Positions 30,510-39,719 of a stretch of DNA of 64,000 nt are shown here, piece by piece. The DNA is from Variovorax paradoxus. GTDB lineage: Bacteria > Pseudomonadota > Gammaproteobacteria > Burkholderiales > Burkholderiaceae_C. The stretch covers positions 558,001 through 622,000 of the forward strand of contig CP063166.1 in assembly GCA_016806145.1 (NCBI GenBank). Reading direction: 5' to 3'. Under the pieces are notes generated by a model. The model was not told where the DNA came from and ran no database searches. It saw nothing but the letters and a program-made list of their open reading frames with translations. The position numbers and the translations under genes are program-made. Within the stretch, counting starts at the first letter, position 1. Each line of letters begins with the position of its first letter.

Positions 30510-30929
30510 ATGGCAGGCACCATTCATGTGGACGTGGTCAGCGCGGAAGAGTCGATCTTCTCGGGCGAAGCCAGGTTCGTCGCGCTGCCCGGTGAAGCCG
30601 GTGAGCTCGGCATCTATCCGCGCCACACCCCGCTGATCACGCGCATCCGCCCCGGCGCCGTGCGCATCGAAACGGCCGACGGCAACGAGGAGTTCGTCTT
30701 CGTCGCCGGCGGCATCCTCGAAGTGCAGCCGAACGCCGTGACCGTGCTGTCGGACACCGCGATCCGCGGCAAGGACCTCGACGACGAGAAGGCCAACCAG
30801 GCCAAGGCCGTTGCCGAGGAAGCGCTGAAGAACGCCAAGAGCGACATCGACATCGCGATGGCGCAATCGGAACTGGCCGTGATGGCCGCGCAGATCGCAG
30901 CGCTGCGCAAGTACCGCCAGAAGAAGTAA
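30510..30929 (+). CDS. atpC: F1Fo ATP synthase subunit epsilon
   Basis: The 139-residue protein has the N-terminal beta-sandwich ([31 protein letters not shown]) and a C-terminal helical hairpin rich in Lys and Ala that inhibits ATP hydrolysis. It is the last gene of the operon and a strong terminator follows. Confidence 0.97.
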   Translation: MAGTIHVDVVSAEESIFSGEARFVALPGEAGELGIYPRHTPLITRIRPGAVRIETADGNEEFVFVAGGILEVQPNAVTVLSDTAIRGKDLDDEKANQAKAVAEEALKNAKSDIDIAMAQSELAVMAAQIAALRKYRQKK

Positions 30930-30950
30930 GCCCGCGGGCTTGCTCCTCGA

Positions 30951-30979
30951 AAAAGCCGCTCACTGAGGCGGCTTTTTTT
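30951..30979 (+). terminator. intrinsic terminator of the atp operon
   Basis: AAAAGCCGC and GCGGCTTTT flank a short loop and a run of seven T follows. It is placed 22 bp after the atpC stop. Confidence 0.9.
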
Positions 30980-31010
30980 CGTCCCGCCCCGGCGAGAGGC
31001 GGGGGCCTCA

Positions 31011-31036
31011 GGATCGAATCGAGCCACCTTCGATCC
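31011..31036. promoter_or_regulatory. candidate operator of the ROK-regulated sugar operon
   Basis: GGATCGAA and TTCGATCC form a perfect 8-bp inverted repeat with a 10-bp spacer, and a third half-site TGGTCGAA lies at 31042-31049. The cluster sits just upstream of the predicted -35 box, so it could bind the ROK protein encoded next. Confidence 0.45.
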
Positions 31037-31057
31037 AAATATGGTCGAAGTTAAGCC

Positions 31058-31086
31058 TTGCCCGGCTGAAGCCGGCCTCCTAGTAT
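31058..31086 (+). promoter_or_regulatory. sigma-70 promoter of the ROK/sugar ABC operon
   Basis: TTGCCC (31058-31063) and TAGTAT (31081-31086) are separated by exactly 17 bp, with transcription expected near 31093. The spacer holds a GGCTGAAGCC-type small dyad. Confidence 0.5.
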
Positions 31087-31148
31087 TCGCCTTCGCCCGC
31101 CGGCCTCGATGCCGCCGGGTCACCACAAAGAACCGGAGACAAGCGCGC

Positions 31149-32351
31149 GTGGCACCCTGGAGCGGCATCACTGCGGACGAAATGCGTTTGCTGGAGACCA
31201 CCTTCTGGTCGGCCGGCGGTTCGCGCCATGCCATGGCCGAGGAGCTCGGCTTCTCCAAGAGCAAGGCCAATGCGCTCATCGCCGGGCTGCTCGAGCAGGG
31301 CCTCCTGGCCGAAGCCGGCCTGCAGCGCTCCTCGGGCGGGCGCCGTCCCGAGAACCTCCAGCTCCATGCCGACCTCGGCGTGCTCGTGGGCGTCGACATC
31401 GGCGCCACCAGCCTCGGCGTCGCCGTGCTGCAGCCCGACCTCACGGTGCTCGCGCAGCACGAGGAAGCGGCCGACGTGCGCGACGGCCCCGCGGTGGTGC
31501 TGGCGCGCGTGCGCGCGCTGATGCGCGAACTGCTGGGCCGCTGCGGCCGCACGGCGCGCGACGTGTTCGGCATCGGCATCGGCGTGCCCGGGCCGGTCAA
31601 CTTCGAGATCGGCCAGCTCGTCAATCCGCCGCTGATGCCGGCCTGGGACAGCTTCTCGATCCGCGACTACCTGCGCGAGGATTACGCCGCGCCGGTGTTC
31701 GTCGACAACGACGTCAACCTGATGGCCCTCGGCGAACTCTGGCGCCTCAAGCGCTCGCTCTCGAACTTCCTCGTCATCAAGATCGGCACCGGCATCGGCT
31801 GCGGCATCGTCTGCCACGGCGAGGTCTACCGCGGCGCCGCCGGCTCGGCCGGCGACGTGGGCCACATCTGCGTCGACCAGGAAGGGCCGCGCTGCCATTG
31901 CGGCAACCTGGGCTGCGTCGAGGCGATGGCGGCCGGTCCCGCGATCACGCGCATGGCGGTGCAGGCGGCCGAGGCCGGCGAGAGCGCCGTGCTGGCCGAG
32001 GTGCTGCGCAGCCAGGGCCGCATCGAGGCCCTCGACGTGGGCCAGGCCAGCCGCGCCGGCGATCCCGCGGCCAACGCCATCGTGCAGCGCGCGGGCAACC
32101 TCATCGGCCAGATGCTGGCTTCGGTCGTCAACTTCTTCAATCCGTCGCATGTGTTCATCGGCGGCGGCATCACGCGCATCGGCCCGCTGTTCCTCGCGGC
32201 CGTGCGGCAGAGCGTCTACCAGCGCTCGCTCGCGCTGTCGACGCGCCACCTCGAGATCCAGTACACGCCGCTGGCCGCGCAGGGTGGCCTGATCGGCGCC
32301 GGCGTGCTCGCGATGCAGCAGAGCCTCAAGGCGAGGGGGATCGCGCCATGA
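31149..32351 (+). CDS. ROK-family transcriptional regulator
   Basis: The protein is about 400 residues from a GTG start preceded by GGAGA. The N-terminal winged helix reads MAEELGFSKSKANALIAGLLEQGLL. The sugar-kinase-like ROK domain has VGVDIGATSLGVAVL, the phrase DNDVNLMALGE, KIGTGIGCGIV and the zinc motif CHCGNLGCVEA. Having both domains marks it as a NagC/XylR-type sugar-responsive repressor or activator. A longer frame to 31041 would pass through the promoter. Its stop overlaps the ABC ATPase start by 4 bp, so it is co-expressed with and probably autoregulates the transporter. Confidence 0.9.
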   Translation: MAPWSGITADEMRLLETTFWSAGGSRHAMAEELGFSKSKANALIAGLLEQGLLAEAGLQRSSGGRRPENLQLHADLGVLVGVDIGATSLGVAVLQPDLTVLAQHEEAADVRDGPAVVLARVRALMRELLGRCGRTARDVFGIGIGVPGPVNFEIGQLVNPPLMPAWDSFSIRDYLREDYAAPVFVDNDVNLMALGELWRLKRSLSNFLVIKIGTGIGCGIVCHGEVYRGAAGSAGDVGHICVDQEGPRCHCGNLGCVEAMAAGPAITRMAVQAAEAGESAVLAEVLRSQGRIEALDVGQASRAGDPAANAIVQRAGNLIGQMLASVVNFFNPSHVFIGGGITRIGPLFLAAVRQSVYQRSLALSTRHLEIQYTPLAAQGGLIGAGVLAMQQSLKARGIAP

Positions 32352-33865
32352 GCGAAGTGCAGGACAAGACTAGCGTCGCGGTCGAATTCGACGGCGTGCG
32401 GAAGTCCTTCGGCCCGGTGCAGGTGCTGCACGGCGTGAGCTTCGCGCTCGCGCCCGGCAAGGTCTACGGCCTGCTCGGCGAGAACGGCGCGGGCAAGTCC
32501 ACGCTGATGAAGATCCTCTCGGGCTACGAGGGCCTCACGGGCGGCGCGCTGCGCATCAACGGCCAGCCGCAGCAGTTCGCCGGCTCGCGCGATGCCGAGG
32601 CGCTGGGCATCGTGCTGATCCACCAGGAGTTCAACCTCGCCGAGGACCTGAGCATCGCGCAGAACATCTTCCTCGGCCACGAGAAGAAGAAGGGCCTGTT
32701 CCTCGACGACGCCGCGATGGAGCGCGAGTCGTCGGCCGCGCTGGCGGCAGTGGGCCTGCAGGCCGATCCGCGCACCAAGGTGCGCCGGCTCATCGTGGCC
32801 GAGAAGCAGCTGGTGGAGATCGCCAAGGCCATCGCGCGCCGCGCGCGCCTCTTGGTGATGGACGAGCCCACCGCCACGCTCACGCCCGGCGAGACCGAGC
32901 GCCTGTTCAAGCTGATCGCGCAGCTGCGCGCCGACGGCGTGACCATCGTCTACATCTCGCACAAGCTCGACGAGGTCGAGCGCGTGACCGACGAGGTGAT
33001 CGTGATGCGCGACGGCCGCTTCGTCGCGCGCTCGCCCACGGCCGAGGTCACGCGCCAGCAGATGGCCAACCTGATGGTGGGCCGCGAGCTGGCCGACCTC
33101 TATCCGCCGCGCGATCCGGTGTCGGCAGCGCAGGCGCCCGCGATGCGCGTGCAGGGCTTCAGCGTGCCCGGCTGGGCACGGGACGCGAGCTTCGAGGTGC
33201 GCCCCGGCGAGATCCTCGGCTTCGCGGGCCTGGTCGGCGCCGGCCGCACCGAGCTGTTCGAAGGCCTGCTGGGCCTGCGGCCCGCCGCCGGCAGCGTCGA
33301 GATGCTCGGGCGCGCGGTGCCCGGCGGCAAGGGCTGGCGCAGCCCGCGCGATGCCGCGAAGCACGGCCTCACCTACCTGAGCGAGGACCGCAAGGGCAAG
33401 GGCCTGCACGTGCATTTCGGCCTGCGCCAGAACCTCACGCTGATGGCGCTCGAGCGCTACGCCACGCCCTGGCTCAAGCCCGAGGCCGAGCGCGGCGCGC
33501 TGGCCGAGGCGGTCAAGGACTACGGCATCCGTGCCGGCTCGCTCGAGGTCAAGGCCTCGTCGCTGTCGGGCGGCAACCAGCAGAAGCTCGCGCTCGCCAA
33601 GGTGCTGCAGCCGCGCCCGCGCGTGGTGGTGCTCGACGAGCCCACGCGCGGCGTCGACGTCGGCGCCAAGCGCGACATCTACTTCCTGGTCCAGCGCCTG
33701 GCGCGCGAGGGCCTGGCCGTGATCGTCATCTCGTCCGAGCTCATGGAGCTGATCGGCCTGTGCCACCGCGTCGCGGTGATGCGCGCGGGCCGGCTGGTCG
33801 CCACGCTCGACGCCGACCACCTGAGCGAAGAAGCGCTCATCGCCCACGCCACCGGCGCGCACTGA
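32348..33865 (+). CDS. sugar ABC transporter ATP-binding protein (RbsA/XylG type, two ATPase domains)
   Basis: The 505-residue protein contains two fused nucleotide-binding domains. The first has Walker [10 protein letters not shown], the degenerate signature [14 protein letters not shown] and Walker [12 protein letters not shown]. The second has a degenerate Walker A (GLVGAGRTE) and an intact signature LSGGNQQK with [12 protein letters not shown]. This asymmetry is normal for the carbohydrate CUT2 class. The permease and binding protein genes follow in order. The substrate is probably a monosaccharide or polyol, not decided by sequence. Confidence 0.93.
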   Translation: MSEVQDKTSVAVEFDGVRKSFGPVQVLHGVSFALAPGKVYGLLGENGAGKSTLMKILSGYEGLTGGALRINGQPQQFAGSRDAEALGIVLIHQEFNLAEDLSIAQNIFLGHEKKKGLFLDDAAMERESSAALAAVGLQADPRTKVRRLIVAEKQLVEIAKAIARRARLLVMDEPTATLTPGETERLFKLIAQLRADGVTIVYISHKLDEVERVTDEVIVMRDGRFVARSPTAEVTRQQMANLMVGRELADLYPPRDPVSAAQAPAMRVQGFSVPGWARDASFEVRPGEILGFAGLVGAGRTELFEGLLGLRPAAGSVEMLGRAVPGGKGWRSPRDAAKHGLTYLSEDRKGKGLHVHFGLRQNLTLMALERYATPWLKPEAERGALAEAVKDYGIRAGSLEVKASSLSGGNQQKLALAKVLQPRPRVVVLDEPTRGVDVGAKRDIYFLVQRLAREGLAVIVISSELMELIGLCHRVAVMRAGRLVATLDADHLSEEALIAHATGAH

Positions 33866-33888
33866 GACACGACCCACACCCGGCCCCC

Positions 33889-34899
33889 ATGAACAACAGC
33901 CCCGAACCCACCGCCGACACCCACCGCGCCCAGCCCAAGGCGCGCTGGACCGAGCACCTGCACGGCCTCGGCCCCGTCATCGGCCTGGTGCTGCTGTGCA
34001 TCGCCGGCACCCTGCTCAACGGCGACTTCGCCACCGTCGACAACGCGATGAACGTGCTCACGCGCACCGCCTTCATCGGCATCATCGCGGTCGGCATGTG
34101 CTTCGTGATCATCTCGGGCGGCATCGACCTGTCGGTGGGCTCGATGGCCGCGCTGATCGCGGGCAGCGTGATCATGTTCATCAACTGGGCCGGCCCCGCC
34201 ACCGGCTCGCCGCTGATGGCGGTGATGCTCGGCGCCGTGCTCGCGGTGGTGCTGGGCGCGCTGTTCGGCCTCGCGCACGGCCTGCTCATCACCAAGGGCC
34301 GCATCGAGCCCTTCATCGTCACGCTGGGCACGCTGGGCATCTTCCGCGCCTACCTCACCTACTTCGCCGACGGCGGCGCGCTCACGCTCGACAACGACCT
34401 GTCGGACCTCTACGCGCCGGTCTACTACGCGAGCCTCGCGGGCATCCCGGTGCCGGTGTGGGTGTTCGTCATCGTCGCCATCGTCGGCGGCGTGATCCTC
34501 AATCGCACCGCCTACGGCCGCTACGTGCAGGCCATCGGCTCCAACGAGCAGGTGGCGCGCTACGCCGCAGTCGACGTCGACCGCGTGAAGATCCTGACCT
34601 ACGTGCTGCTCGGCGTGTGCGTGGGCATCGCCACGCTGCTGTACGTACCGCGCCTGGGCTCGGCCTCGCCGACCACGGGCCTCTTGTGGGAGCTCGAGGC
34701 GATCGCCGCGGTGATCGTCGGCGGCACCGCGCTCAAGGGCGGCGCGGGCAGCATCACCGGCACCGTGGTGGGCGCGATCCTGCTCTCGGTCATCAGCAAC
34801 ATCCTGAACCTCACCAGCATCATCAGCGTGTACCTGAATGCCGCGGTGCAGGGCTTCGTGATCATCATCGTGGCCTTCCTCCAGCGAGGAAAGCGATGA
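33889..34899 (+). CDS. sugar ABC transporter permease (RbsC/CUT2 family)
   Basis: The 336-residue protein has eight to ten membrane helices. CUT2 permease phrases include [68 protein letters not shown] with the ATPase-coupling loop, and [23 protein letters not shown] single permease gene fits the homodimer of ribose-type systems. The start at MNNSPEP is chosen because the longer frame to 33760 overlaps the ATPase gene. Confidence 0.93.
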   Translation: MNNSPEPTADTHRAQPKARWTEHLHGLGPVIGLVLLCIAGTLLNGDFATVDNAMNVLTRTAFIGIIAVGMCFVIISGGIDLSVGSMAALIAGSVIMFINWAGPATGSPLMAVMLGAVLAVVLGALFGLAHGLLITKGRIEPFIVTLGTLGIFRAYLTYFADGGALTLDNDLSDLYAPVYYASLAGIPVPVWVFVIVAIVGGVILNRTAYGRYVQAIGSNEQVARYAAVDVDRVKILTYVLLGVCVGIATLLYVPRLGSASPTTGLLWELEAIAAVIVGGTALKGGAGSITGTVVGAILLSVISNILNLTSIISVYLNAAVQGFVIIIVAFLQRGKR

Positions 34900-34969
34900 C
34901 GCCGTTGGGCGTGGCCACACCTGGTTCCTTCCCGTTGTTCCGTTCCATCCACCAAGAGGAGACATCAGC

Positions 34970-35932
34970 ATGACCCGTTTCACCCGACGCATCGCGCTCA
35001 CGGCCGTGGCCGCCGCGGCATTCGCCAGCCTGCCCGCGCTCGCCGCGGACAAGGTCAACCTCGGCGTTTCGATCCCCGCCGCCACCCACAGCTTCATGGG
35101 CGGCATCAACTACTGGGCCAACCAGGCGAAGAAGGATCTCGAGAAGGAACACAAGGACCTGAAGATCACGATCAAGACCGCCGCCAACGCGCCCGAGCAG
35201 GCCAACCAGCTGCAGGACCTGTCGACGGTCACCAAGATCAACGCGCTGGTCGTGTTCCCGTTCGAATCGGCCGCGCTGACCCAGCCGGTCGCGCAGGTCA
35301 AGGCCAAGGGTGCCTACGTCACCGTGGTCGACCGCGGCCTGACCGACACCAGCGCGCAGGACGCCTACGTGGCCGGCGACAACACCGCCTTCGGCCGCAT
35401 CCCGGCCGAGTACATCGTCAAGCAGCTCGGTGGCAAGGGCAACGTGGTGGCATTGCGCGGCATCGCGACCACGCTCGACAACGAGCGCATGGACGCCTTC
35501 AACGCGGTGCTCAAGAACAGCCCCGACGTGAAGCTGCTCGACGCCAAGTACGCCAACTGGAACCGCGACGACGCCTTCAAGGTCACGCAGGACTACCTCA
35601 CGCGCTTCAAGCAGATCGACGCCATCTGGGCCGCCGACGACGACATGGCCGTGGGCGTGCTCAAGGCGATCGAACAAGCCAAGCGCGACGACATCAAGAT
35701 CGTGTTCGGCGGCGCCGGCGCCAAGGGCATGGTCAAGACCATCATGGACGCCAAGGACAAGCGCATCACGGCCGACGTGAGCTACTCGCCGAAGTTCATC
35801 TACGACGCCATCAAGCTCACGGCCGAGGCGCGCCTGAAGGGCGACAAGCTGCCCGCGACCACGATCATCCCGTCGGTGCTGATCACCAAGGACAACGCGA
35901 AGGACTTCTACCACCCGAACTCGCCGTTCTGA
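34970..35932 (+). CDS. periplasmic sugar-binding protein (Peripla_BP_4/RbsB type)
   Basis: The 320-residue protein has a signal peptide ending ALA-ADK (about 26). The class-I fold shows VNLGVSIPAATHSFMGGIN, NALVVFPFESAALT, YVTVVDRGL, GDNTAFGR and IDAIWAADDDMAVGVLKAI. AAGAGGAGA-like purines precede the ATG. A 70-bp spacer with a GTGGCCAC palindrome separates it from the permease, which could raise its relative expression. It captures the sugar for the CUT2 transporter upstream. Confidence 0.92.
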   Translation: MTRFTRRIALTAVAAAAFASLPALAADKVNLGVSIPAATHSFMGGINYWANQAKKDLEKEHKDLKITIKTAANAPEQANQLQDLSTVTKINALVVFPFESAALTQPVAQVKAKGAYVTVVDRGLTDTSAQDAYVAGDNTAFGRIPAEYIVKQLGGKGNVVALRGIATTLDNERMDAFNAVLKNSPDVKLLDAKYANWNRDDAFKVTQDYLTRFKQIDAIWAADDDMAVGVLKAIEQAKRDDIKIVFGGAGAKGMVKTIMDAKDKRITADVSYSPKFIYDAIKLTAEARLKGDKLPATTIIPSVLITKDNAKDFYHPNSPF

Positions 35933-35936
35933 ACGG

Positions 35937-35956
35937 GATCGGCCGGCCGGCCGATC
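35937..35956. repeat. perfect 20-bp GC palindrome
   Basis: GATCGGCCGGCCGGCCGATC is its own reverse complement and begins 5 bases after the binding-protein stop. A second hairpin CTCCCC-GC-GGGGAG lies at about 35968-35981. Neither has a T-run; together they may protect the mRNA end or attenuate read-through to the dehydrogenase. Confidence 0.6.
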
Positions 35957-36016
35957 GCTTCGCTCCCTCTCCCCGCGGGGAGGGGGAACCCCGTCTCTGG
36001 AACCTCAAGGAGTTGG

Positions 36017-37180
36017 ATGACCGACACCCCCCATCGCAAGCTGCGCTACGCCATGGTCGGCGGCGGCCGCGATGCCTTCATCGGCGGCGTGCACCGCAAG
36101 GCCATCGCGCTCGACGCCCGGATCGAGCTCGTGGCCGGCGCGCTGTCCTCCGATCCCGCCAAGGCGCGCGCCTCGGGCGCCGACCTCGGCCTGACCGACG
36201 CGCGCAACCATGGCGACTGGCAGGCCCTGCTGGCCGATGAACTGAAGCGGCCCGCCGACGAGCGCATCGACTTCGTCTCGATCGTCACGCCCAACCACGT
36301 GCACTACCCGGTGGCGCGGGCCTTCGTCGAGGCCGGCTTCCACGTGGTGTGCGACAAGCCGCTGGTCCACACGCGCGAACAGGCCGATGCACTGGTCGCC
36401 AGCGTGGCGGCGCGGGGCACGGTCTTCGGCGTCACCTACAACTACACCGGCTACCCCATGGTGCGCCAGGCGCGCGCGATGATCCGCGCGGGCGAGCTCG
36501 GCACGCTGCGCAAGGTGGTCGTGGAATACAACCAGGGCTGGCTCGCGAGCCAGCTCGAGGGCACCGGCAACAAGCAGGCCGACTGGCGCACCGACCCCGC
36601 GCGCAGCGGCGCGGCCGGCGCCATCGGCGACATCGGCTCGCATGCCGAGAACCTCGTCGCCACGCTGACCGGCCTCGAGATCGAGAGCCTGTGCGCCGAC
36701 CTCACGGCGCACGTCGCCGGCCGCCAGCTCGACGACGACGGCAGCCTGCTGCTGCGCTACCAGGGCGGCGCGCGCGGCGTGCTCATCGCCTCGCAGATCA
36801 GCACCGGCCTCGAGAACGACCTGCGCGTGCGCATCTCGGGCACCCTGGGCACGCTCGAGTGGCACCAGCAGCAGCCGAGCCGGCTGCTGCACCTGCCGCA
36901 CGACGGGCCGCAGCGCGTGCTCACGCGCGGTGCTCCCTGGCTGCACGAATCGGCGCGCCGCGCGAGCCGCCTGCCCGCGGGCCATCCCGAGGGCTTCATC
37001 GAGGCCTTCGCCAACGTCTACGCGGGCGTCGCCGCCGACATCCGCGCGCGCCTCGAAGGCCGGCGCGCCGATCCGCTCGAGGCCGACTATCCGCGCGTGG
37101 AGGACGGCGCGCGCGGCGTGCGCTTCATCGAACGCACGGTGGCCTCGGCCCGAAGCGATTTAAAGTGGACGCCCTGGTGA
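36017..37180 (+). CDS. Gfo/Idh/MocA-family oxidoreductase
   Basis: The 387-residue NAD(P)-dependent dehydrogenase has the N-terminal Rossmann motif [17 protein letters not shown], the family motif [19 protein letters not shown] with the catalytic Lys, [13 protein letters not shown], and the substrate-domain motif [13 protein letters not shown] with the His. Members oxidise sugars, inositols or sugar acids. It lies downstream of the CUT2 sugar transporter, so it probably starts catabolism of the imported sugar or cyclitol. Confidence 0.92.
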   Translation: MTDTPHRKLRYAMVGGGRDAFIGGVHRKAIALDARIELVAGALSSDPAKARASGADLGLTDARNHGDWQALLADELKRPADERIDFVSIVTPNHVHYPVARAFVEAGFHVVCDKPLVHTREQADALVASVAARGTVFGVTYNYTGYPMVRQARAMIRAGELGTLRKVVVEYNQGWLASQLEGTGNKQADWRTDPARSGAAGAIGDIGSHAENLVATLTGLEIESLCADLTAHVAGRQLDDDGSLLLRYQGGARGVLIASQISTGLENDLRVRISGTLGTLEWHQQQPSRLLHLPHDGPQRVLTRGAPWLHESARRASRLPAGHPEGFIEAFANVYAGVAADIRARLEGRRADPLEADYPRVEDGARGVRFIERTVASARSDLKWTPW

Positions 37181-37229
37181 TGCCGCGGCCCCGCACCCGC
37201 GGGGCCCGCGCGCATCGCCTCCGGCGCCC

Positions 37230-37940
37230 ATGACCTCCTTTCCCGACCCCACGCCCGTCGCCACGCCGACGCCCTGGGCCCGCGCCCTGGGCCGGCGCGC
37301 GCTCGCGCTGTGGCCGCTCAAGCTGATCGGCAACACCCTCGCCACCATCGGCTTCTTCCCGCTGTACTTCTGGGTCATGCGGCACTCGGGCGAGGCCTGG
37401 GTGCTGCCGCTCACGCCGATCGACCGGCTCGTCGCCTTCTGGCCCGCGCTGCTGCCGGTGTACCTGTCGCTGTGGCTCTACATCGCGCTGCCTGTGCTGT
37501 TCTCGCGCGACCGGCGCGAGCTGTTCGCGTTCTCGCTGGCCTGCGCGCTGATGACGAGCATCGCGCTCGTCGTGTTCTGGTTCATGCCCACGGCGATCCC
37601 CAACTTCACCATCGACACCAGCCCCGGCACCACGCTGCACTTCCTCAAGACCAAGGACTCGGCGGGCAATGCCTTTCCCTCGCTGCACGTGTCGTTCTCG
37701 GTGTTCGCCTGCGTGGTGCTCGCGCGCCAGCTGCGCGACGCGGGCGCGCCCGCCTGGCTGCGCGGCCTCAACATCGCGTGGGCCGCGGGCATCGTCTACT
37801 CGACCATGGCGGTGCGCCAGCACGTGCTGATCGACGTGGGTGGCGGCTTCGTGCTGGGCGTGGTGTTCGGGCTGGCCACGCGCGTGCGCGCGGCGGCGAG
37901 CGGTGCACGTGGCATCGCCGGGGCCGGCCGCGCGGCGTAG
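37230..37940 (+). CDS. PAP2-superfamily membrane phosphatase
   Basis: The 236-residue membrane protein has about six helices. The PAP2 core is visible as KTKDSAGNAFPSLHVSF (motif 2, PSLH) and YSTMAVRQHVLIDVGGG (motif 3 with His and Asp); motif 1 is weak. Such proteins remove phosphate from lipid substrates such as phosphatidate or undecaprenyl pyrophosphate. It follows the dehydrogenase by 49 bp, but no functional link is apparent. Confidence 0.82.
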   Translation: MTSFPDPTPVATPTPWARALGRRALALWPLKLIGNTLATIGFFPLYFWVMRHSGEAWVLPLTPIDRLVAFWPALLPVYLSLWLYIALPVLFSRDRRELFAFSLACALMTSIALVVFWFMPTAIPNFTIDTSPGTTLHFLKTKDSAGNAFPSLHVSFSVFACVVLARQLRDAGAPAWLRGLNIAWAAGIVYSTMAVRQHVLIDVGGGFVLGVVFGLATRVRAAASGARGIAGAGRAA

Positions 37941-38028
37941 ACCGATCGCGGTATTCCGCGCCGCGGGGGCGCCCTGTACAAACCGGGGCATCGTCGAGCC
38001 CTCGACACGCCGCGCCCGGAGCCGCCCC

Positions 38029-38574
38029 ATGAAGACCCTGCCCCTCGTCCTGGCCTTCCTCGCCGCCTGCGCCGCGGTGCTGCCCTGCGCCGTGCTCGCC
38101 GGGCCGGCGGTGGCGATCGACTATCCGGCGCGCAAGCCCGGCCTGTGGGAGATGCGCAGCGACGACGGCAGCGGCGCGAAGGAGGGCAGCCACACCATGC
38201 AGCAGTGCATCGACGCGGCCACCGACAAGGCCCTGCGCGAGATGGGCCAGGGCATGGGCCGCAGCCTGTGCTCGAAGCAGGACCTGCGCGCCGAGGGCGG
38301 CAAGCTGGTGATCGACTCGGTCTGCAAGATCGGGAGCACCACCGCCACCTCGCGCGCCGTGATGAGCGGCGACTTCGGTTCCGCCTACCGCGTGGAGAGC
38401 AAATCGAGCTACAGCCCGCCGCTGATGGGCCGCAGCGAAGGCATGGCCGTCGTCGAGGCGAAATGGGTCGGCCCCTGCAAGGCCGGCCAGAAGCCCGGCG
38501 ACATGGTGATGGCCAACGGCATGAAGATGAACGTGCTCGAGATGACGGCCGCGCGCCGCGGCAAGCAGCCCTGA
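38029..38574 (+). CDS. DUF3617 family secreted protein
   Basis: The 181-residue protein has a signal peptide ending VLA-GPA. The DUF3617 start YPARKPGLWEMRS and the Cys-containing MQQCIDAATDKA are present, with further Cys in SLCSKQDL, SVCKIG and GPCKAG that could form two disulfides. The family is periplasmic and of unknown function. In-frame sequence upstream of the ATG is Arg/Ala-rich and belongs to the PAP2 overlap, so it is excluded. Confidence 0.85.
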   Translation: MKTLPLVLAFLAACAAVLPCAVLAGPAVAIDYPARKPGLWEMRSDDGSGAKEGSHTMQQCIDAATDKALREMGQGMGRSLCSKQDLRAEGGKLVIDSVCKIGSTTATSRAVMSGDFGSAYRVESKSSYSPPLMGRSEGMAVVEAKWVGPCKAGQKPGDMVMANGMKMNVLEMTAARRGKQP

Positions 38575-38672
38575 GCACCGCGGACGGGCGCCGCGGGTAG
38601 GCGCCGGCCCACGGCGCCTCGCGACATCCGGGCGGGGGCGCCGCGGGCCGCGAGCGCCTACGATCGCATGCC

Positions 38673-39719
38673 ATGCCCGCGCAGCCAGAAGATCTCGTCG
38701 TCGCGCGCCCCGAGGGCCTGTACTGCCCGCCGGGCGATTTCTACATCGACCCCTGGCGGCCGGTCGCGCGCGCCGTCATCACGCATGCGCATTCGGACCA
38801 TGCGCGCACCGGCCACGGCCACTACCTCGCCCACACCGACAGCGCCGGCACCTTGCGCGCGCGCCTGGGCGCCGACATCGCGCTGCAGACGCTGCCCTAC
38901 GGCGAGGCGATCGAGCACCACGGCGTGCGCGTGTCGCTGCATCCGGCCGGCCACGTGCTGGGCTCGGCGCAGGTGCGGCTCGAACACGGCGGCCGGGTGT
39001 GGGTGGCCTCGGGCGACTACAAGACCGCGCCCGACGGCACCTGCGCGCCCTTCGAGCCGGTGCCCTGCGACACCTTCATCACCGAGTCCACCTTCGGCCT
39101 GCCGATCTACCGCTGGCCCTCGCAGGCGCAGCTCATCGCGGAGATCGACGCCTGGTGGCGCGCCAACGCCGAGGCCGGCCGCGCCTCGGTGCTGTTCTGC
39201 TATGCCTTCGGCAAGGCGCAGCGCATCCTGCATGGGGTCGATGCCTCGATCGGGCCGATCGTCGTGCACGGCGCGGTCGAGCCGCTCAATGCCGTCTACC
39301 GTGCCGCGGGCGTGGCGCTGCCGGCCACCTTGCGCGTGACCGATCCCGGCGTCGACGCGGCACTGCTGAAGCGCGCGCTGGTGCTGGCGCCGCCCTCGGC
39401 GCAGGGCACGCCGTGGATGAAGCGCTTCGGCGCCTATGTCGATGCCTTCGCGAGCGGCTGGATGCAGCTGCGCGGCACGCGGCGCCGGCGCGGCGTCGAC
39501 CGCGGCTTCGTGATGTCGGACCATGCGGACTGGCCCGGGCTGCAGCAGGCGATCGCGGGCACGGGCGCCGAGCGCGTGTTCGTCACCCATGGCAGCGTGC
39601 AGGTGATGGTGCGCTGGCTGTCGGAGAACGGGCTCGACGCGCAGGGCTTCAAGACCGAGTACGGCGACGAGGACGACCAGGAAGCGCCACCGCCCGCCGG
39701 GGAGGCGGCGCCGGCATGA
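38673..39719 (+). CDS. ligase-associated DNA exonuclease (MBL fold)
   Basis: The 348-residue protein starts with the MBL motif ITHAHSDHARTGH and has HPAGHVLGSAQVRLEHG, WVASGDYKTAPDGTCAPFEPVPCDTFITESTFGLP, which characterises the CPSF/SNM1-like 'ligase-associated exonuclease' family. The C-terminal VMSDHADWPGL supplies the last metal ligand region. It is the first gene of an exonuclease-ligase-helicase operon and overlaps the ligase start by 4 bp. It likely trims DNA ends before ligation. Confidence 0.9.
   Translation: MPAQPEDLVVARPEGLYCPPGDFYIDPWRPVARAVITHAHSDHARTGHGHYLAHTDSAGTLRARLGADIALQTLPYGEAIEHHGVRVSLHPAGHVLGSAQVRLEHGGRVWVASGDYKTAPDGTCAPFEPVPCDTFITESTFGLPIYRWPSQAQLIAEIDAWWRANAEAGRASVLFCYAFGKAQRILHGVDASIGPIVVHGAVEPLNAVYRAAGVALPATLRVTDPGVDAALLKRALVLAPPSAQGTPWMKRFGAYVDAFASGWMQLRGTRRRRGVDRGFVMSDHADWPGLQQAIAGTGAERVFVTHGSVQVMVRWLSENGLDAQGFKTEYGDEDDQEAPPPAGEAAPA

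Noticed and set aside
35959..35990. CTCCCTCTCCCCGCGGGGAG tract as part of a mobile repeat family
   Set aside because: Only one copy was noticed in the window, so it is treated as a simple hairpin.
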